A stretch of 64,000 nt of DNA from Parashewanella spongiae (GTDB taxonomy: Bacteria > Pseudomonadota > Gammaproteobacteria > Enterobacterales > Shewanellaceae), in contig NZ_CP037952.1 of assembly GCF_004358345.1 (NCBI RefSeq), positions 3,658,001 through 3,722,000 on the forward strand, given 5' to 3'. The stretch's first letter is position 1. Each line of letters begins with the position of its first letter. The notes under the pieces are model-generated. The model saw only the letters and a list, made by a program, of their open reading frames with translations. It searched no databases and was not told the origin of the DNA. Of this stretch, positions 49,540-58,518 are shown in pieces. Position numbers and translations under genes: made by a program.

Positions 49540-51334
49540 GTTCTACCTCCTTTGATGAGTGGCCTTTATGTTGTTCTGTGATGGTGGTGTTTTTGCCAAA
49601 TATGACTTTTAGTTTTTGTTGAACTTTTGCCATAAACTGTTGCTGTGAAGCAGGTTGCATAACCTGACTAAAAGTTCTTGCTGATTCGAGTGCGGTCTGT
49701 TGGTTAGCATTTTGATTTGGACTTTGATTTAGATTAATGGTTGAGTTCACAACAACTCTCTGTTGTGGCTGAGCTTGTTGTAAACGGATTTTGTCTTTAT
49801 CATCAGCTCGATAACCTTTAACGTCAAAACCTTGAAGCTTTGCCTGATACCAGACCTCTCGTTTAAAGGCTTTGCAACCGCTAAGCTTGATTTGTTGCCA
49901 ACCTCTATCGTTAGCAAGCGTTAGTAAATCAGTAATGACTTTGCTGTTCACCAAACGGCTTTGTAATTTATTGCCTTTATCTATAAAGGCCAGTTGTTTG
50001 GGTGGTCGATTAAAGTAGTAGCGGTTTTCAACTTGATGATAGTGTTCAAGCACAGGCTTGATGTTATTTGGAGTAACTGTTTTTTCGGATCTGAATTTAT
50101 CGGGCTCGGCTGGTGCGATGCTGTTTAGCTCTGGCAATAATTGTTCGGGTCGTTTTTGAATTAAATACGGCCAGCACTTTTTGATATGATCTTCAATTTG
50201 CATTTCAACGGTACTTTTTCCACTACTCATAAAAAGATCGTTAAAATCTGTCATCCCATGTTCAATTTGATCCCGAATAAACCGAGGCATTAACCAAAAA
50301 CCCTGAGTGAGATTGGCGGCTTGTTTCGCCTTTTCAACACCTTTATTGACTGCATTTTTATAGTCGTCATCCGCCAGAAATAAATGGCCACTTTGCGGAT
50401 AAGTTGCTTTAAGCTTGGCAGCGACCTTCGGCATATTACCCGCATCTACGGTCATTACCACACTTCGACCTGTGGCTTCGACAATGCTCGCAGCGGTAGC
50501 GTAGCCTTCGGCGTATAAAATCGGTTCGCCATTAGTCAGTGGCTTGTAACCCACCACAAAGAAGTGCCCTGTTTTTGCAGCTCCTTTCTTAAGTGATTTA
50601 AAACCATTGGCATAAATGCGTTGCAAGCTATGAACACGGTGGTTTTCATCCATCAGTGGGATCACCAATCTTCCTTGTTTGTCTTGGCACACATCAGGAA
50701 ACACTTTAGCTAGCTTACGCTTTAAGTAGGGATGGTCGGCATTGGCTATCGGCAGTAACTGAAATACCTGACTGCAGCGTTTGGCGTGATGTTGATGCTT
50801 TTTAGATTGCGCTTGTTGGCGCTGATATTCTCGGTTTGCCAACTGCGCTTTGATTTGTAATTTAGCAAAGGGATCAGACTGTTTAAAACTGGCAATCCAT
50901 TTTTTCGGCTCACTGTGATTACGATGGTCTTGATACCAACCAGCAGGATGGCCATCGTTATAACCCGCATACGCTCCGCTTTTTTGACTGCCTTTATCAT
51001 CTTGTGTTTTGACTCGATGTACTTTGCCATCCATCAAGGGGAGTTCATTTAACAGTAAGCCTGCACTTTGCATTTGCATAGCAAATTCATTGACAGGATC
51101 TGTGCTCGTTAGGTTATCGAACTTTTCAGGCTTGGGTAACCAGTCTTGTAGACGAGTTAAGTTAGCACCTTGCTTGGCAAACCACAGGTTTCTGTCACTA
51201 TCAAAGCCGATAGCAGATTTACCATTTTGCAAAATGCCTGCGACTTTTTTAGCTTGTTCTCGTTCAGCATAGGGAACCGCTAAATAAAAGCGTTCAGTTT
51301 CGAGCTGGTAGCTCTGATTTTTTTGTGTTGTCAT
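49517..51334 (-). CDS. Toprim DNA primase of the transfer module (TraC-like)
   Basis: This 605-residue protein primes the transferred strand in the recipient or donor. The N-terminal region (ERFYLAVPYAEREQAKKVAG then NLWFAKQGANL) is a DUF5710-type domain. The middle has a Toprim fold with ILYAEGYATAASIVEATGRS and VVMTVDAGNMPKVAAKLK, and the Asp pair is in GHLFLADDDYKN. The C-terminal region (LLTLANDRGWQQIKLSGCKA, FKREVWYQAKLQGFDVKGYR) is an LPD7-like domain seen in MGE primases. The start overlaps the virD4 stop by 4 bases. Confidence 0.87.
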   Translation of the reverse strand: MTTQKNQSYQLETERFYLAVPYAEREQAKKVAGILQNGKSAIGFDSDRNLWFAKQGANLTRLQDWLPKPEKFDNLTSTDPVNEFAMQMQSAGLLLNELPLMDGKVHRVKTQDDKGSQKSGAYAGYNDGHPAGWYQDHRNHSEPKKWIASFKQSDPFAKLQIKAQLANREYQRQQAQSKKHQHHAKRCSQVFQLLPIANADHPYLKRKLAKVFPDVCQDKQGRLVIPLMDENHRVHSLQRIYANGFKSLKKGAAKTGHFFVVGYKPLTNGEPILYAEGYATAASIVEATGRSVVMTVDAGNMPKVAAKLKATYPQSGHLFLADDDYKNAVNKGVEKAKQAANLTQGFWLMPRFIRDQIEHGMTDFNDLFMSSGKSTVEMQIEDHIKKCWPYLIQKRPEQLLPELNSIAPAEPDKFRSEKTVTPNNIKPVLEHYHQVENRYYFNRPPKQLAFIDKGNKLQSRLVNSKVITDLLTLANDRGWQQIKLSGCKAFKREVWYQAKLQGFDVKGYRADDKDKIRLQQAQPQQRVVVNSTINLNQSPNQNANQQTALESARTFSQVMQPASQQQFMAKVQQKLKVIFGKNTTITEQHKGHSSKEVEHEHQFER

Positions 51335-53091
51335 GATTCATCACCTCCGGCAAACTGCTCACAGAATTGATCGACCAAGCCATCCAGTTGCGATTGCGAT
51401 TTGGCAATATTTTTGAGCTGATTTGGCTTTACTTGATGTACGTTAGGCAATGGCCATTTTTGTAGCTCTGGGGAGTTACCTCGCTGTTTTAATGAGCCAT
51501 ATTGATACCAGCAGATCTTGCGGCATTTAATCGGCGCACAATTTTCTAACAGCAGTAATTCGTTATCTTGTCCTAGCTGAATGATCTCCTGTGGTAGTAG
51601 CAAGGCTCGTTGATGATCACTAATACTTTCGCTTCGGCCACCTTTACCTGATAATTGTTTACTACGACTGAGGTTGTTGATAGTGGTGTTACCCAAGGTT
51701 TCGGAAATTTCCCTCGCCACTTTGGGGTTCTTGGGCGCAAACACAATTTGCATGGCGTGGTTTTCGATTAAAGTTTCTGCACCGTCATGGCCGTAGATTT
51801 CTCGCAGTTGTGCAGGAGATTGAATGATGGTGAGTAAACGCAATCCGTAACCTGCTACATAACTAATGCCACGACTTAGAATGCTGATTTTGCCGATGGC
51901 TGCAAACTCATCCAGTAGTAATAGAACTTGATGTTTTAAGTTTGGATTTTGTTCGGGTAACTCTCTGGTGTTAAGGTCAATCAATTGCTGAAAGAAAAGA
52001 TTAATTAGTGGTGCTAAGCGGGTTAAATCGTCAGGTGTCACGCCCACATAAATGGAGATTTTTTGTTTACGCAACTCTCGTAAATCAAAGTCATTATCTG
52101 AGGTCACCGAATCAATTACAGGGTTGTAAAATAGCTCTAATGCTGAGGTAAAACTTTTACGAATCGAGCCACGGGTTCGGTCTGGTGTATCAAGATACTC
52201 TTTAAGGGATAAAAAGCATTGATTGGATAATGGAGTGCTTGAAGTCAAACGCTGTTCAATCAGAATTGCCAGCGGTTCATCACCTTGAGTCAATAAGCGC
52301 AGTGCTTCGCCCATAGTTACTGGCAAAGGCGGTGTTTCTATTAGATATAATACCAATCCTAACCACAGTGAGCGTGACGAAGCTTGCCAAACAGGTGACT
52401 CACTGTCGATATTCGGGAACAGCATTTGGCCAATTTTCTGAATATCGTTGATTCGAAAACTTGGATCAGATGAAATGTAATGCAGTGGATTCCAGCGATG
52501 GCTTCGATAGTCTCGTGGCGCAAGATTGAGAAGGAAACATTGCTGACCATGCGCTTGCCGAAATCCTGAGGTGATTTGCCAATTCTCTTGTTTAATATCC
52601 AGCACCACTAATGAATCTTGCCAAGTCAGTAGGTTGGGAATGACCACGCCAACACCTTTACCACTGCGAGTCGGTGCCGACATTAATACGTGCTGCTGTC
52701 CGCCAAATTGTAAGTAGCTTTGTTTGAACAGTTGTTGTTGCTTGCCTACTACAATGCCTTTACCTTGCAGTAATCCCGCTTGTTTGATTTCTCTTTGGCT
52801 GGCAAATCGGGCTTCACCGTATAGTGGCTTTTTTCTGGGTTTAAATCTCGCCGCCATAATCAATGAAAATGGCGAAAAACCAAATACGACCGAAAGAGTT
52901 AACCAGAACTTGGTTTTGTTATCGTGTCCGTAGTAATAGCCATATCGAAACACGGTAAAAGGTGTCGCTTGATAAACATTAAGGTGAGCAAAGTACAAGT
53001 AAATGGCACTGCTAAGCCAAAGGCTGAGTAACAAGCCTAAGCTTATTAAAGCCATGTAATGCCATTTATTCATTATCCGTTTGTTCAACAT
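51331..53091 (-). CDS. virD4: Type IV coupling protein VirD4
   Basis: VirD4 (586 residues) is the inner-membrane ATPase that delivers the relaxosome to the T4SS. Two N-terminal membrane segments (ALISLGLLLSLWLSSAIYLY, WLTLSVVFGFSPFSLIMAA) are followed by GEARFASQREIKQAGLLQGK. Walker A is SAPTRSGKGVGVVIPNLLTW (139-146) and Walker B is VLLLLDEFAAIGK (390-395). AGYGLRLLTIIQSPAQLREI is also characteristic. It is the only coupling protein seen and must serve the relaxase 30 kb away. A palindromic repeat separates it from virB11. Confidence 0.95.
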   Translation of the reverse strand: MLNKRIMNKWHYMALISLGLLLSLWLSSAIYLYFAHLNVYQATPFTVFRYGYYYGHDNKTKFWLTLSVVFGFSPFSLIMAARFKPRKKPLYGEARFASQREIKQAGLLQGKGIVVGKQQQLFKQSYLQFGGQQHVLMSAPTRSGKGVGVVIPNLLTWQDSLVVLDIKQENWQITSGFRQAHGQQCFLLNLAPRDYRSHRWNPLHYISSDPSFRINDIQKIGQMLFPNIDSESPVWQASSRSLWLGLVLYLIETPPLPVTMGEALRLLTQGDEPLAILIEQRLTSSTPLSNQCFLSLKEYLDTPDRTRGSIRKSFTSALELFYNPVIDSVTSDNDFDLRELRKQKISIYVGVTPDDLTRLAPLINLFFQQLIDLNTRELPEQNPNLKHQVLLLLDEFAAIGKISILSRGISYVAGYGLRLLTIIQSPAQLREIYGHDGAETLIENHAMQIVFAPKNPKVAREISETLGNTTINNLSRSKQLSGKGGRSESISDHQRALLLPQEIIQLGQDNELLLLENCAPIKCRKICWYQYGSLKQRGNSPELQKWPLPNVHQVKPNQLKNIAKSQSQLDGLVDQFCEQFAGGDES

Positions 53092-53113
53092 TCATTTCTC
53101 AAAGTTTTGTTGT

Positions 53114-53199
53114 CGTCATACCTGTGAAAACAGGTATCCAGTGGTTTTATGCTTTTTAAAGAAAAAGTCGCTAGACTCCTGCCTCCGCAGGAGTGACGA
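53114..53199. repeat. 86-bp palindromic repeat, copy 1 (virD4-virB11 gap)
   Basis: Boundaries are CGTCAT on the left and TGACGA on the right. It contains two hairpins: TACCTGT-GAAA-ACAGGTA and ACTCCTGC-CTCC-GCAGGAGT, joined by ATCCAGTGG...TTTTAAAGA and CTAG. A closely related copy lies at 56168-56254. This is a dispersed non-coding palindromic element. It occupies almost all of the 118-bp gap between virB11 and virD4, which are otherwise tightly packed genes. Confidence 0.75.
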
Positions 53200-53209
53200 G
53201 TACTTGACC

Positions 53210-54238
53210 TCAATTCTCGTAATACACCTCACTCACAAACCGTTGGCCGTTGATGTTCTGTAGCTGCACAATCACATCAACGCATAAATGCAGGAGCTGC
53301 TTAATGTCTTTTCTGGAAAGTGAACTACCTGCTTGCGACTCTTTTAGCATCAAGACCAGTTGTTCCAGTGCCAATTGTGGACTGCCTGCGTGCATGGTGG
53401 TGATACTGCCCGGATGACCTGAATTGATGTTACGAAGAAAGTAAAAGGCTTCATCACCACGAATAAGCTCAGCAACAAATATGCGGTCAGGCTTCATACG
53501 CAGGCTTGCTTCTAACAACTGCTTTTGAGTGACAGCTGAAACCCCTTGTTGTCCAGCGGAATAAAACAAGCTGACGCTGTTGCTGTGAGTACGATACAAC
53601 TGCAGTTCATCGACATTTTCAATGGAGATTAAGCGCTCATTATCTGGCACTAAACTCAGTAATGAACGAAAAAAAGTGGTTTTTCCCGAACCTGTCGCAC
53701 CGGAAACAATGATATTTTTTCGTTGTGCGATAGCCAATTTCAAAAAACCAACCATATCGCCTTGTTGCTTCAGCTTACTGAGCTCATCAACTTGGCATTC
53801 TTCGTTGCATAGGCACTGTTTGAAGTAACCTTGTCGTTCATAGTCATGCAAGGTAAAAATATCTTTGGATGGCTTGCGGATAGTAAAGCTAATGCAACCT
53901 GCTTTGGTTACGGGCGGTATGGCAATTTGTACTCGTTCACCGTTTGGTAAAGTGGCAGATAATATTGGATGCGATGCATCGAGTTTTTGCCCTGAATAGG
54001 TTGCAATCAGTTTGGCAAGGCGCTGACAATATTCAAAGGTTATAGCTTTAACACTCAAGTTTTCAACATCATGATGTTGCCAGCCTTGGTTAGATTCAGT
54101 AATGAGTTGCTGTGACCGATTTATTACGACTTCAGTAACCGATGAGTTCGCTAAAAACTCAGTCAACACTTTTAAGTGAGCACTTAACGCCAAGCTTCGA
54201 TTATCAATATTGATTTCAGTCGCTAAGTCGCAAGTCAT
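53210..54238 (-). CDS. virB11: T4SS ATPase VirB11
   Basis: VirB11 (342 residues) is the hexameric traffic ATPase of the T4SS. The start at 54238 (MTCDLATEINIDNRSLALSA) has AGGAG 5 bases upstream; a GTG two codons earlier is possible. The N-terminal domain has ASHPILSATLPNGERVQIAI. Walker A is IIVSGATGSGKTTFFRSLLS (180-188), with the Asp box ERLISIENVDELQL, Walker B in RPDRIFVAELIRGDEAFYF form and the His box GHPGSITTMHAGSP. It overlaps virB10 by 23 bases. Confidence 0.95.
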   Translation of the reverse strand: MTCDLATEINIDNRSLALSAHLKVLTEFLANSSVTEVVINRSQQLITESNQGWQHHDVENLSVKAITFEYCQRLAKLIATYSGQKLDASHPILSATLPNGERVQIAIPPVTKAGCISFTIRKPSKDIFTLHDYERQGYFKQCLCNEECQVDELSKLKQQGDMVGFLKLAIAQRKNIIVSGATGSGKTTFFRSLLSLVPDNERLISIENVDELQLYRTHSNSVSLFYSAGQQGVSAVTQKQLLEASLRMKPDRIFVAELIRGDEAFYFLRNINSGHPGSITTMHAGSPQLALEQLVLMLKESQAGSSLSRKDIKQLLHLCVDVIVQLQNINGQRFVSEVYYEN

Positions 54239-55361
54239 AGACACTCCTGAAATCTAAATCGCGGGCAACGAACACATTGATATGCTCGCCTTGATTTTTG
54301 AGTAAAGTCGGTTTAATGCCGATGGAATCTTGCAGTGCGATTGACGCTAAATCCTTACTCGCCCCAATGCTGCCACCAAACTGAATTTGATTTTTGTCCC
54401 CGCTATTGGCTCGGTTCTGAGCATACTGACTGACATCACCAATCAGACTTAACAACATGGCACTGCCAAAACGCTGTTTAAAATGACCATCAATAAAGCC
54501 GCTGTGACCGCTTCTGCCCAAGGTGTCAGTTCCCGCAGAATCTAAATCGATAATCACGCCATTAGGTGTTTCAATGCGATTCCATAACACGAAGATTCGA
54601 GCCACACCTTGCTGCAAGCCACTTTGATACTGACCGACAATGTGACTGCCTTTTTCCAGCAACAGCACTTTGCCGTTGGTGGAGTAGATATCTCGACTTA
54701 ACTGGCAGCGAGTCATGCCAGGCACATCACTGCTGATGGCCGTTTCTAAAATACAGTCCAGAAACGCGCCTTTGGTGATAAACAAATTCGGGTCAACGAT
54801 ACGACTGGCCAAACTGCCTGCAAGTTTAGTCGGTTGCAATTTTTGTTGTAATGGCGATTGTGTAGATTGAACCGTTTGCGATTCTTGGTAGTTAATTTGC
54901 TGATGATGCTCTCTACTTGTCGCAGCTTGATTCGATTGACTGTACGCCAGCAAATTATCCGACAGCTTACGTTGTTGCGGTGTTAGTGATTTCTCACTGT
55001 GGCCATTCAATAACGTATATTGTGGCGCAGTATCGAACTCGCCTGTATGCAGTATTTGCGCTGGAGTTCTGTCACTGTTTTTTAATGTAAACTGCTTCGT
55101 CTTTTTGGGTAATTCTGGCGGTGCACCTAAATGGTCAGCAATGGTGTAATGATGGTTGGTTTGCTTCTCAGTCGAGCCATGATTCAAGCCTCCATTCACT
55201 ACAAACAATAACCCTATAATTCCAACACCGAAAACAATCAACCACTTTTTATCGAGCGACGACTTATGAGATAAGCTTGAACCCAACTGCGGTAAATCTT
55301 CTAACACTTCAGGTTCAGTTGTTCTATTTGAAGGGCTTTCGAGAGTTGAACTGGCGTCCAT
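54216..55361 (-). CDS. virB10: T4SS core-complex protein VirB10
   Basis: VirB10 (381 residues) spans both membranes. It has a cytoplasmic N-terminus, one transmembrane helix (WLIVFGVGIIGLLFVVNGGL), a flexible periplasmic linker and the C-terminal beta-barrel domain. That domain has TKGAFLDCILETAISSDVPG then MTRCQLSRDIYSTNGKVLLL, EKGSHIVGQYQSGLQQGVAR and the antenna region FGSAMLLSLIGDVSQYAQNR, ending NVFVARDLDFRSVY. AAGGAGG precedes the ATG, which shares a base with the virB9 stop (TAATG). Confidence 0.95.
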   Translation of the reverse strand: MDASSTLESPSNRTTEPEVLEDLPQLGSSLSHKSSLDKKWLIVFGVGIIGLLFVVNGGLNHGSTEKQTNHHYTIADHLGAPPELPKKTKQFTLKNSDRTPAQILHTGEFDTAPQYTLLNGHSEKSLTPQQRKLSDNLLAYSQSNQAATSREHHQQINYQESQTVQSTQSPLQQKLQPTKLAGSLASRIVDPNLFITKGAFLDCILETAISSDVPGMTRCQLSRDIYSTNGKVLLLEKGSHIVGQYQSGLQQGVARIFVLWNRIETPNGVIIDLDSAGTDTLGRSGHSGFIDGHFKQRFGSAMLLSLIGDVSQYAQNRANSGDKNQIQFGGSIGASKDLASIALQDSIGIKPTLLKNQGEHINVFVARDLDFRSVYDLRLSD

Positions 55362-56278
55362 TACTGACCTCCTTTTAGCTGTCGTTCGACGTTGGGAATG
55401 TTACTGGTTGTGTAATTAGCCGCGTGTTCGAATTGATAAGATTGATTGAACAGGCACAGCACTTTATTACCTTGACGCAGTACCAATTGTTTAGCGATAC
55501 GCTGAATGATGATGGTGTAAGGGAATGCGGCATTAACATTAGAATTGACCAAACTTTCTTGGTCGTCACTGCCGACGATATACACTGCCGGAAAATCTTG
55601 TTTACCGTTAAAAGTAATGTAGGTGAAGCGACCATCATCAAATACTGAAACAGGTAACAGTTTGGTATTACCTTTATAGAAATAGTTTTGGTTTCGTACT
55701 TTTGGCGTTTGAACAGAATTCAATCTTGCTTTGAGCTGTTGTTGCTTCTGTTTGGCTTTATCTCTAGCTGCAACTTGCTGCGGATAGATGAAACGTACCT
55801 GAAACATCATATCGTTCGGTATTGGGTGTGCGCCTCGTTGTGACCAATGGGCGCTTAACTCAAAGTTGTAAGCATGATTTCCTGAACTCGTTTTAGTCAG
55901 TACCGTCATATTAGTCACGGCTTGCAGGGCTTTAGGTTTGATAAAGATATGGTTCGCTACGGGTGTCACTGACCATGCATCCACATCGCCCATAGCAATT
56001 TGTTGTACCGACTCACCAACGGCAAACTCAATATCCGTAGAAAAACCATAATGGCCGACCAGTTTCACCACTTGCTGCGGATTGTAATTGATGTGTTTTA
56101 CTCGTCTGTCGAAGTGGCCGCTGTAAGGAGTTTCAAGGGCTTTGGCGTTTGAGCATATAAGTAATAGCGTCATGCTCATGAAAATGAGCATCCAGTGCCT
56201 TTTCTTTTTTGACGACTTGAAAGGCTCTAGGCTACCGTTTTCACGGCAGCGACGAACAAGAGGAAACAGAAAACTCAT
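55361..56278 (-). CDS. virB9: T4SS core-complex protein VirB9 with repeat-derived N-terminus
   Basis: VirB9 (305 residues) is the periplasmic core-complex partner of VirB7 and VirB10. Family features are RRVKHINYNPQQVVKLVGHY, IQQIA-type VQQIAMGDVDAWSVTPVANH, IFIKPKALQAVTNMTVLTKT and, near the C-terminus, GRFTYITFNGKQDFPAVYIV. The start at 56278 has a near-perfect GGGAGGTG, directly after the virB8 stop. Residues about 9-37 (RRCRENGSLEPFKSSKKKRH and on) are encoded by a palindromic repeat, which also makes the start of the signal-peptide core (MLIFMSMTLLLICSNAKA). An internal ATG at 56194 with AAAAGG 7 bases upstream could give a shorter, more normal pre-protein. Confidence 0.93.
   Translation of the reverse strand: MSFLFPLVRRCRENGSLEPFKSSKKKRHWMLIFMSMTLLLICSNAKALETPYSGHFDRRVKHINYNPQQVVKLVGHYGFSTDIEFAVGESVQQIAMGDVDAWSVTPVANHIFIKPKALQAVTNMTVLTKTSSGNHAYNFELSAHWSQRGAHPIPNDMMFQVRFIYPQQVAARDKAKQKQQQLKARLNSVQTPKVRNQNYFYKGNTKLLPVSVFDDGRFTYITFNGKQDFPAVYIVGSDDQESLVNSNVNAAFPYTIIIQRIAKQLVLRQGNKVLCLFNQSYQFEHAANYTTSNIPNVERQLKGGQ
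56168..56254. repeat. 87-bp palindromic repeat, copy 2 (inside virB9)
   Basis: It has the same plan as copy 1: CGTCAT, a hairpin ATGCTCAT-GAAA-ATGAGCAT, ATCCAGTG, a linker with CTAG, and a second hairpin GCTACCGT-TTTC-ACGGCAGC (one mismatch), ending GACGA. Its length is a multiple of three (87), and it is read in frame as virB9 codons about 9-37. Confidence 0.72.
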
Positions 56279-56992
56279 CTAATCACCTCCCGTTGCTTGA
56301 TCATTCCGATAACTCAAAACCTGAAAGCCAAGTGGATTCAATTGTCTGTCTTGCAATGACATCGGCGCATTTCGATACACAAAGGTGATGGTCGCTACCC
56401 AGTGAGTTAATGGGTGGTTTTCACCAACTCGCTTTAGCTTTTTGGAATAGCGCACTAAGGTCGTGATTCGTTGCTCACTATTGACCTTATCTTTAGCGAT
56501 AAAACTAATTGCATTGATTTTCGTGTTCACTTGAGCTTGCTGATCATAAATAACTATCGGTGCTTGAGGATTGGTTTTGGGATCGGTTTGAGCGGCAAAT
56601 TCCTGCTGAACGTCATCGGCTGACATTAACCCAACCAGCTTACGGTTATAACTGCGGGTTTCCCATTGGTAGCCTTCACGATGTCGTACATATTGCGCTA
56701 ACCAATATTTATCTAATACTTCTTGAGCTTGCTGCTTTACTTGACCATGGCTACTTAAGGTTGACACAACATCCACTAAACCAGAGTTGTTATCCACTCG
56801 AATGACAAAGGGTTCTATGCTTTTTAATGGTAAGAGGCACACTAAACCAATACCTTGTAAAACGGCGATGAGCGTGAATAGCAAGCAACATAGCCATGCT
56901 CGCTGCTCGGATTTTTTAATCCGAACGCTAATTTCAGCATCCCAACCTCTGGCTTCCTTGAAATACTGCTTTTGCAGTGCTTTATCATTCAT
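56279..56992 (-). CDS. virB8: T4SS inner-membrane protein VirB8
   Basis: VirB8 (237 residues) is a bitopic inner-membrane nucleation factor. There is one N-terminal transmembrane helix (WLCCLLFTLIAVLQGIGLVC) after the conserved cytoplasmic KEARGWDAEISVRIKKSEQR. The periplasmic NTF2-like domain contains PFVIRVDNNSGLVDVVSTL, LAQYVRHREGYQWETRSYNR and INAISFIAKDKVNSEQRITT, then HWVATITFVYRNAPMSLQDR and LNPLGFQVLSYRNDQ. It overlaps virB7 by 8 bases. Confidence 0.94.
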   Translation of the reverse strand: MNDKALQKQYFKEARGWDAEISVRIKKSEQRAWLCCLLFTLIAVLQGIGLVCLLPLKSIEPFVIRVDNNSGLVDVVSTLSSHGQVKQQAQEVLDKYWLAQYVRHREGYQWETRSYNRKLVGLMSADDVQQEFAAQTDPKTNPQAPIVIYDQQAQVNTKINAISFIAKDKVNSEQRITTLVRYSKKLKRVGENHPLTHWVATITFVYRNAPMSLQDRQLNPLGFQVLSYRNDQATGGD

Positions 56993-57179
56993 GGTGTTGC
57001 TTTATTGGTTTCAGTGCTGTCGGTTTGAGCCGCACAGGTTTTAGAGAAATTGCAGCATGATTAACAGGCTTCAAGCCCTTACCATCATCATGGCAGTGCG
57101 GTGGTTTGGATGCGCTGGAGCAATGTGTGAGTAGTAAAACCAGTAATAAACAGCTCATTTTCATTACGCTTGTGTTCAT
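56985..57179 (-). CDS. virB7: T4SS lipoprotein VirB7
   Basis: This 64-residue lipoprotein has a signal peptide ending LLTHC (lipobox-like, Cys20), so it is anchored to the outer membrane, where VirB7 stabilises VirB9. The mature part is short and basic, with a Leu-Lys-Pro repeat (SLKPVRLKPTALKPIKQ). It is assigned mostly by position between virB6 and virB8, size and lipobox. It overlaps virB6 by 4 bases and virB8 by 8. Confidence 0.75.
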   Translation of the reverse strand: MNTSVMKMSCLLLVLLLTHCSSASKPPHCHDDGKGLKPVNHAAISLKPVRLKPTALKPIKQHHE

Positions 57180-58192
57180 GGATTCGCTCTCCCTGAAATG
57201 CTGTTACCGCCAAAGCGTTTTTGATAAGCGTGATAGCCGACGCCCAAAGGTTTAATCGGAGTCGCTAATGCCTGACCTGTGTAATTCATATCACGGCGTA
57301 ACATACGATATTGGTTTCTGAGGGTAGTCGGTCTTAACGAATGCAGACTGTTGGCAATGGCACCATTCGCAGCAATCGCAACGCCACCGCCTAATGCTGA
57401 TGCCATGGCGGGAATTTGTTTCATCACTAAAATGCACAAGCCAAGCACAATGCACAGCATGGAGCTGTCGCTAAGCGTGGTCATCGTTGAATGATTTGAG
57501 GCTATTTTATGCAGGTAACTGTTCGCCACCGACACCATCAATTGCCCAGATGTCACTCCAAGCAACAATACAAAACCAAAGTTCAATACCATACCTAACC
57601 AGCTTTCAAAAAATCGTTGTGTCGCTTGAAACAGCAATAGAACAAAAAAGGCCGGGCCGATGGCCAATAAGATACTGACCATGACTTTGCTGAGTAGAAT
57701 AAAGAACGCGACTAACAATGTTAGACAACTACCAATCAGCAACACAGCGACAGCAATAAAGTACATCCCAAAATTGCCGTTCATTACACCACCTTGTTTC
57801 CAAGCATTATCGGCCAGCTGAAATACCTGACTAAAAAGTTGATCCAACAAGTGTGCTGCATCCATGGAGTGACCACCTGAAACGATGGAAGCAATGGTTT
57901 GTGGTGCATCACTCAAAAAAGTCACTACAGTTTGGTTATAGCGGCCAACGGTTAAGCCAAGAGCCAGAATAAATCCGATGCGTAGAATCCGATAAAAGCC
58001 TTCTTGTAGAGGCGCTTCACTGCGACCTGTCATCAAGGCATAGCCCCAAATCGCCAGCCAGATGATCATCAAGCTGGAGAATAACGGCACCAAAAAATGG
58101 ATAAGTCGTTCAGAACCTTGCTGCACATAGTTATGCAGCGCCTTATCGACTAAATCAAAAATGCCCTGATACAGATTGCTTTTGGCAGCCAT
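57176..58192 (-). CDS. virB6: T4SS polytopic protein VirB6
   Basis: VirB6 (338 residues) is the polytopic inner-membrane channel component. It has several transmembrane segments, for example LVPLFSSLMIIWLAIWGYAL, FIAVAVLLIGSCLTLLVAFF and LLAIGPAFFVLLLFQATQRF followed by the signature FESWLGMVLNFGFVLLLGV. A large periplasmic loop lies around residues 80-130. It shares one base with the eexN-like stop (TAATG) and overlaps virB7 by 4 bases. Confidence 0.92.
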   Translation of the reverse strand: MAAKSNLYQGIFDLVDKALHNYVQQGSERLIHFLVPLFSSLMIIWLAIWGYALMTGRSEAPLQEGFYRILRIGFILALGLTVGRYNQTVVTFLSDAPQTIASIVSGGHSMDAAHLLDQLFSQVFQLADNAWKQGGVMNGNFGMYFIAVAVLLIGSCLTLLVAFFILLSKVMVSILLAIGPAFFVLLLFQATQRFFESWLGMVLNFGFVLLLGVTSGQLMVSVANSYLHKIASNHSTMTTLSDSSMLCIVLGLCILVMKQIPAMASALGGGVAIAANGAIANSLHSLRPTTLRNQYRMLRRDMNYTGQALATPIKPLGVGYHAYQKRFGGNSISGRANP

Positions 58193-58461
58193 TAACCTTT
58201 GCCCCAGTCAATAGGATGCAATTCACCAGCCGAACGCTGGTTGGCGGCATGGAGTGCATTAATGCAATCCGGCTCTTTGTTGTACTTGGCGGGATCGTCG
58301 CTACAGAGCTTTAAAGTTTGATCTAAAACCTCATTGTGTTTGAGAAACCAAGAGACCGTATGTCCTTGGTCAACTTTTTGTTCTGACTCTTTTCCAAACT
58401 TGGAACAAGCGCTTAAGCCAATTACAACCAATGAAAGTAAAACCAGTGTTGATGTTTTCAT
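58192..58461 (-). CDS. eexN: EexN-family entry-exclusion lipoprotein
   Basis: This 89-residue lipoprotein has a signal peptide ending GLSAC (Cys19). The mature part reads HTVSWFLKHNEVLDQTLKLC then SDDPAKYNKEPDCINALHAA, the pattern of EexN proteins that prevent a cell from accepting another copy of the same element. Its position between virB5 and virB6 is the usual one. Its C-terminal SAGELHPIDWG nearly repeats the C-terminus of VirB5 (SAGELRPIDWN). Confidence 0.85.
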   Translation of the reverse strand: MKTSTLVLLSLVVIGLSACSKFGKESEQKVDQGHTVSWFLKHNEVLDQTLKLCSDDPAKYNKEPDCINALHAANQRSAGELHPIDWGKG

Positions 58462-58518
58462 GCAGATATCTCTTAAATTTAATCAGTGTTATCTGCCATC
58501 CGTGGGCGTTTTGCTCCG

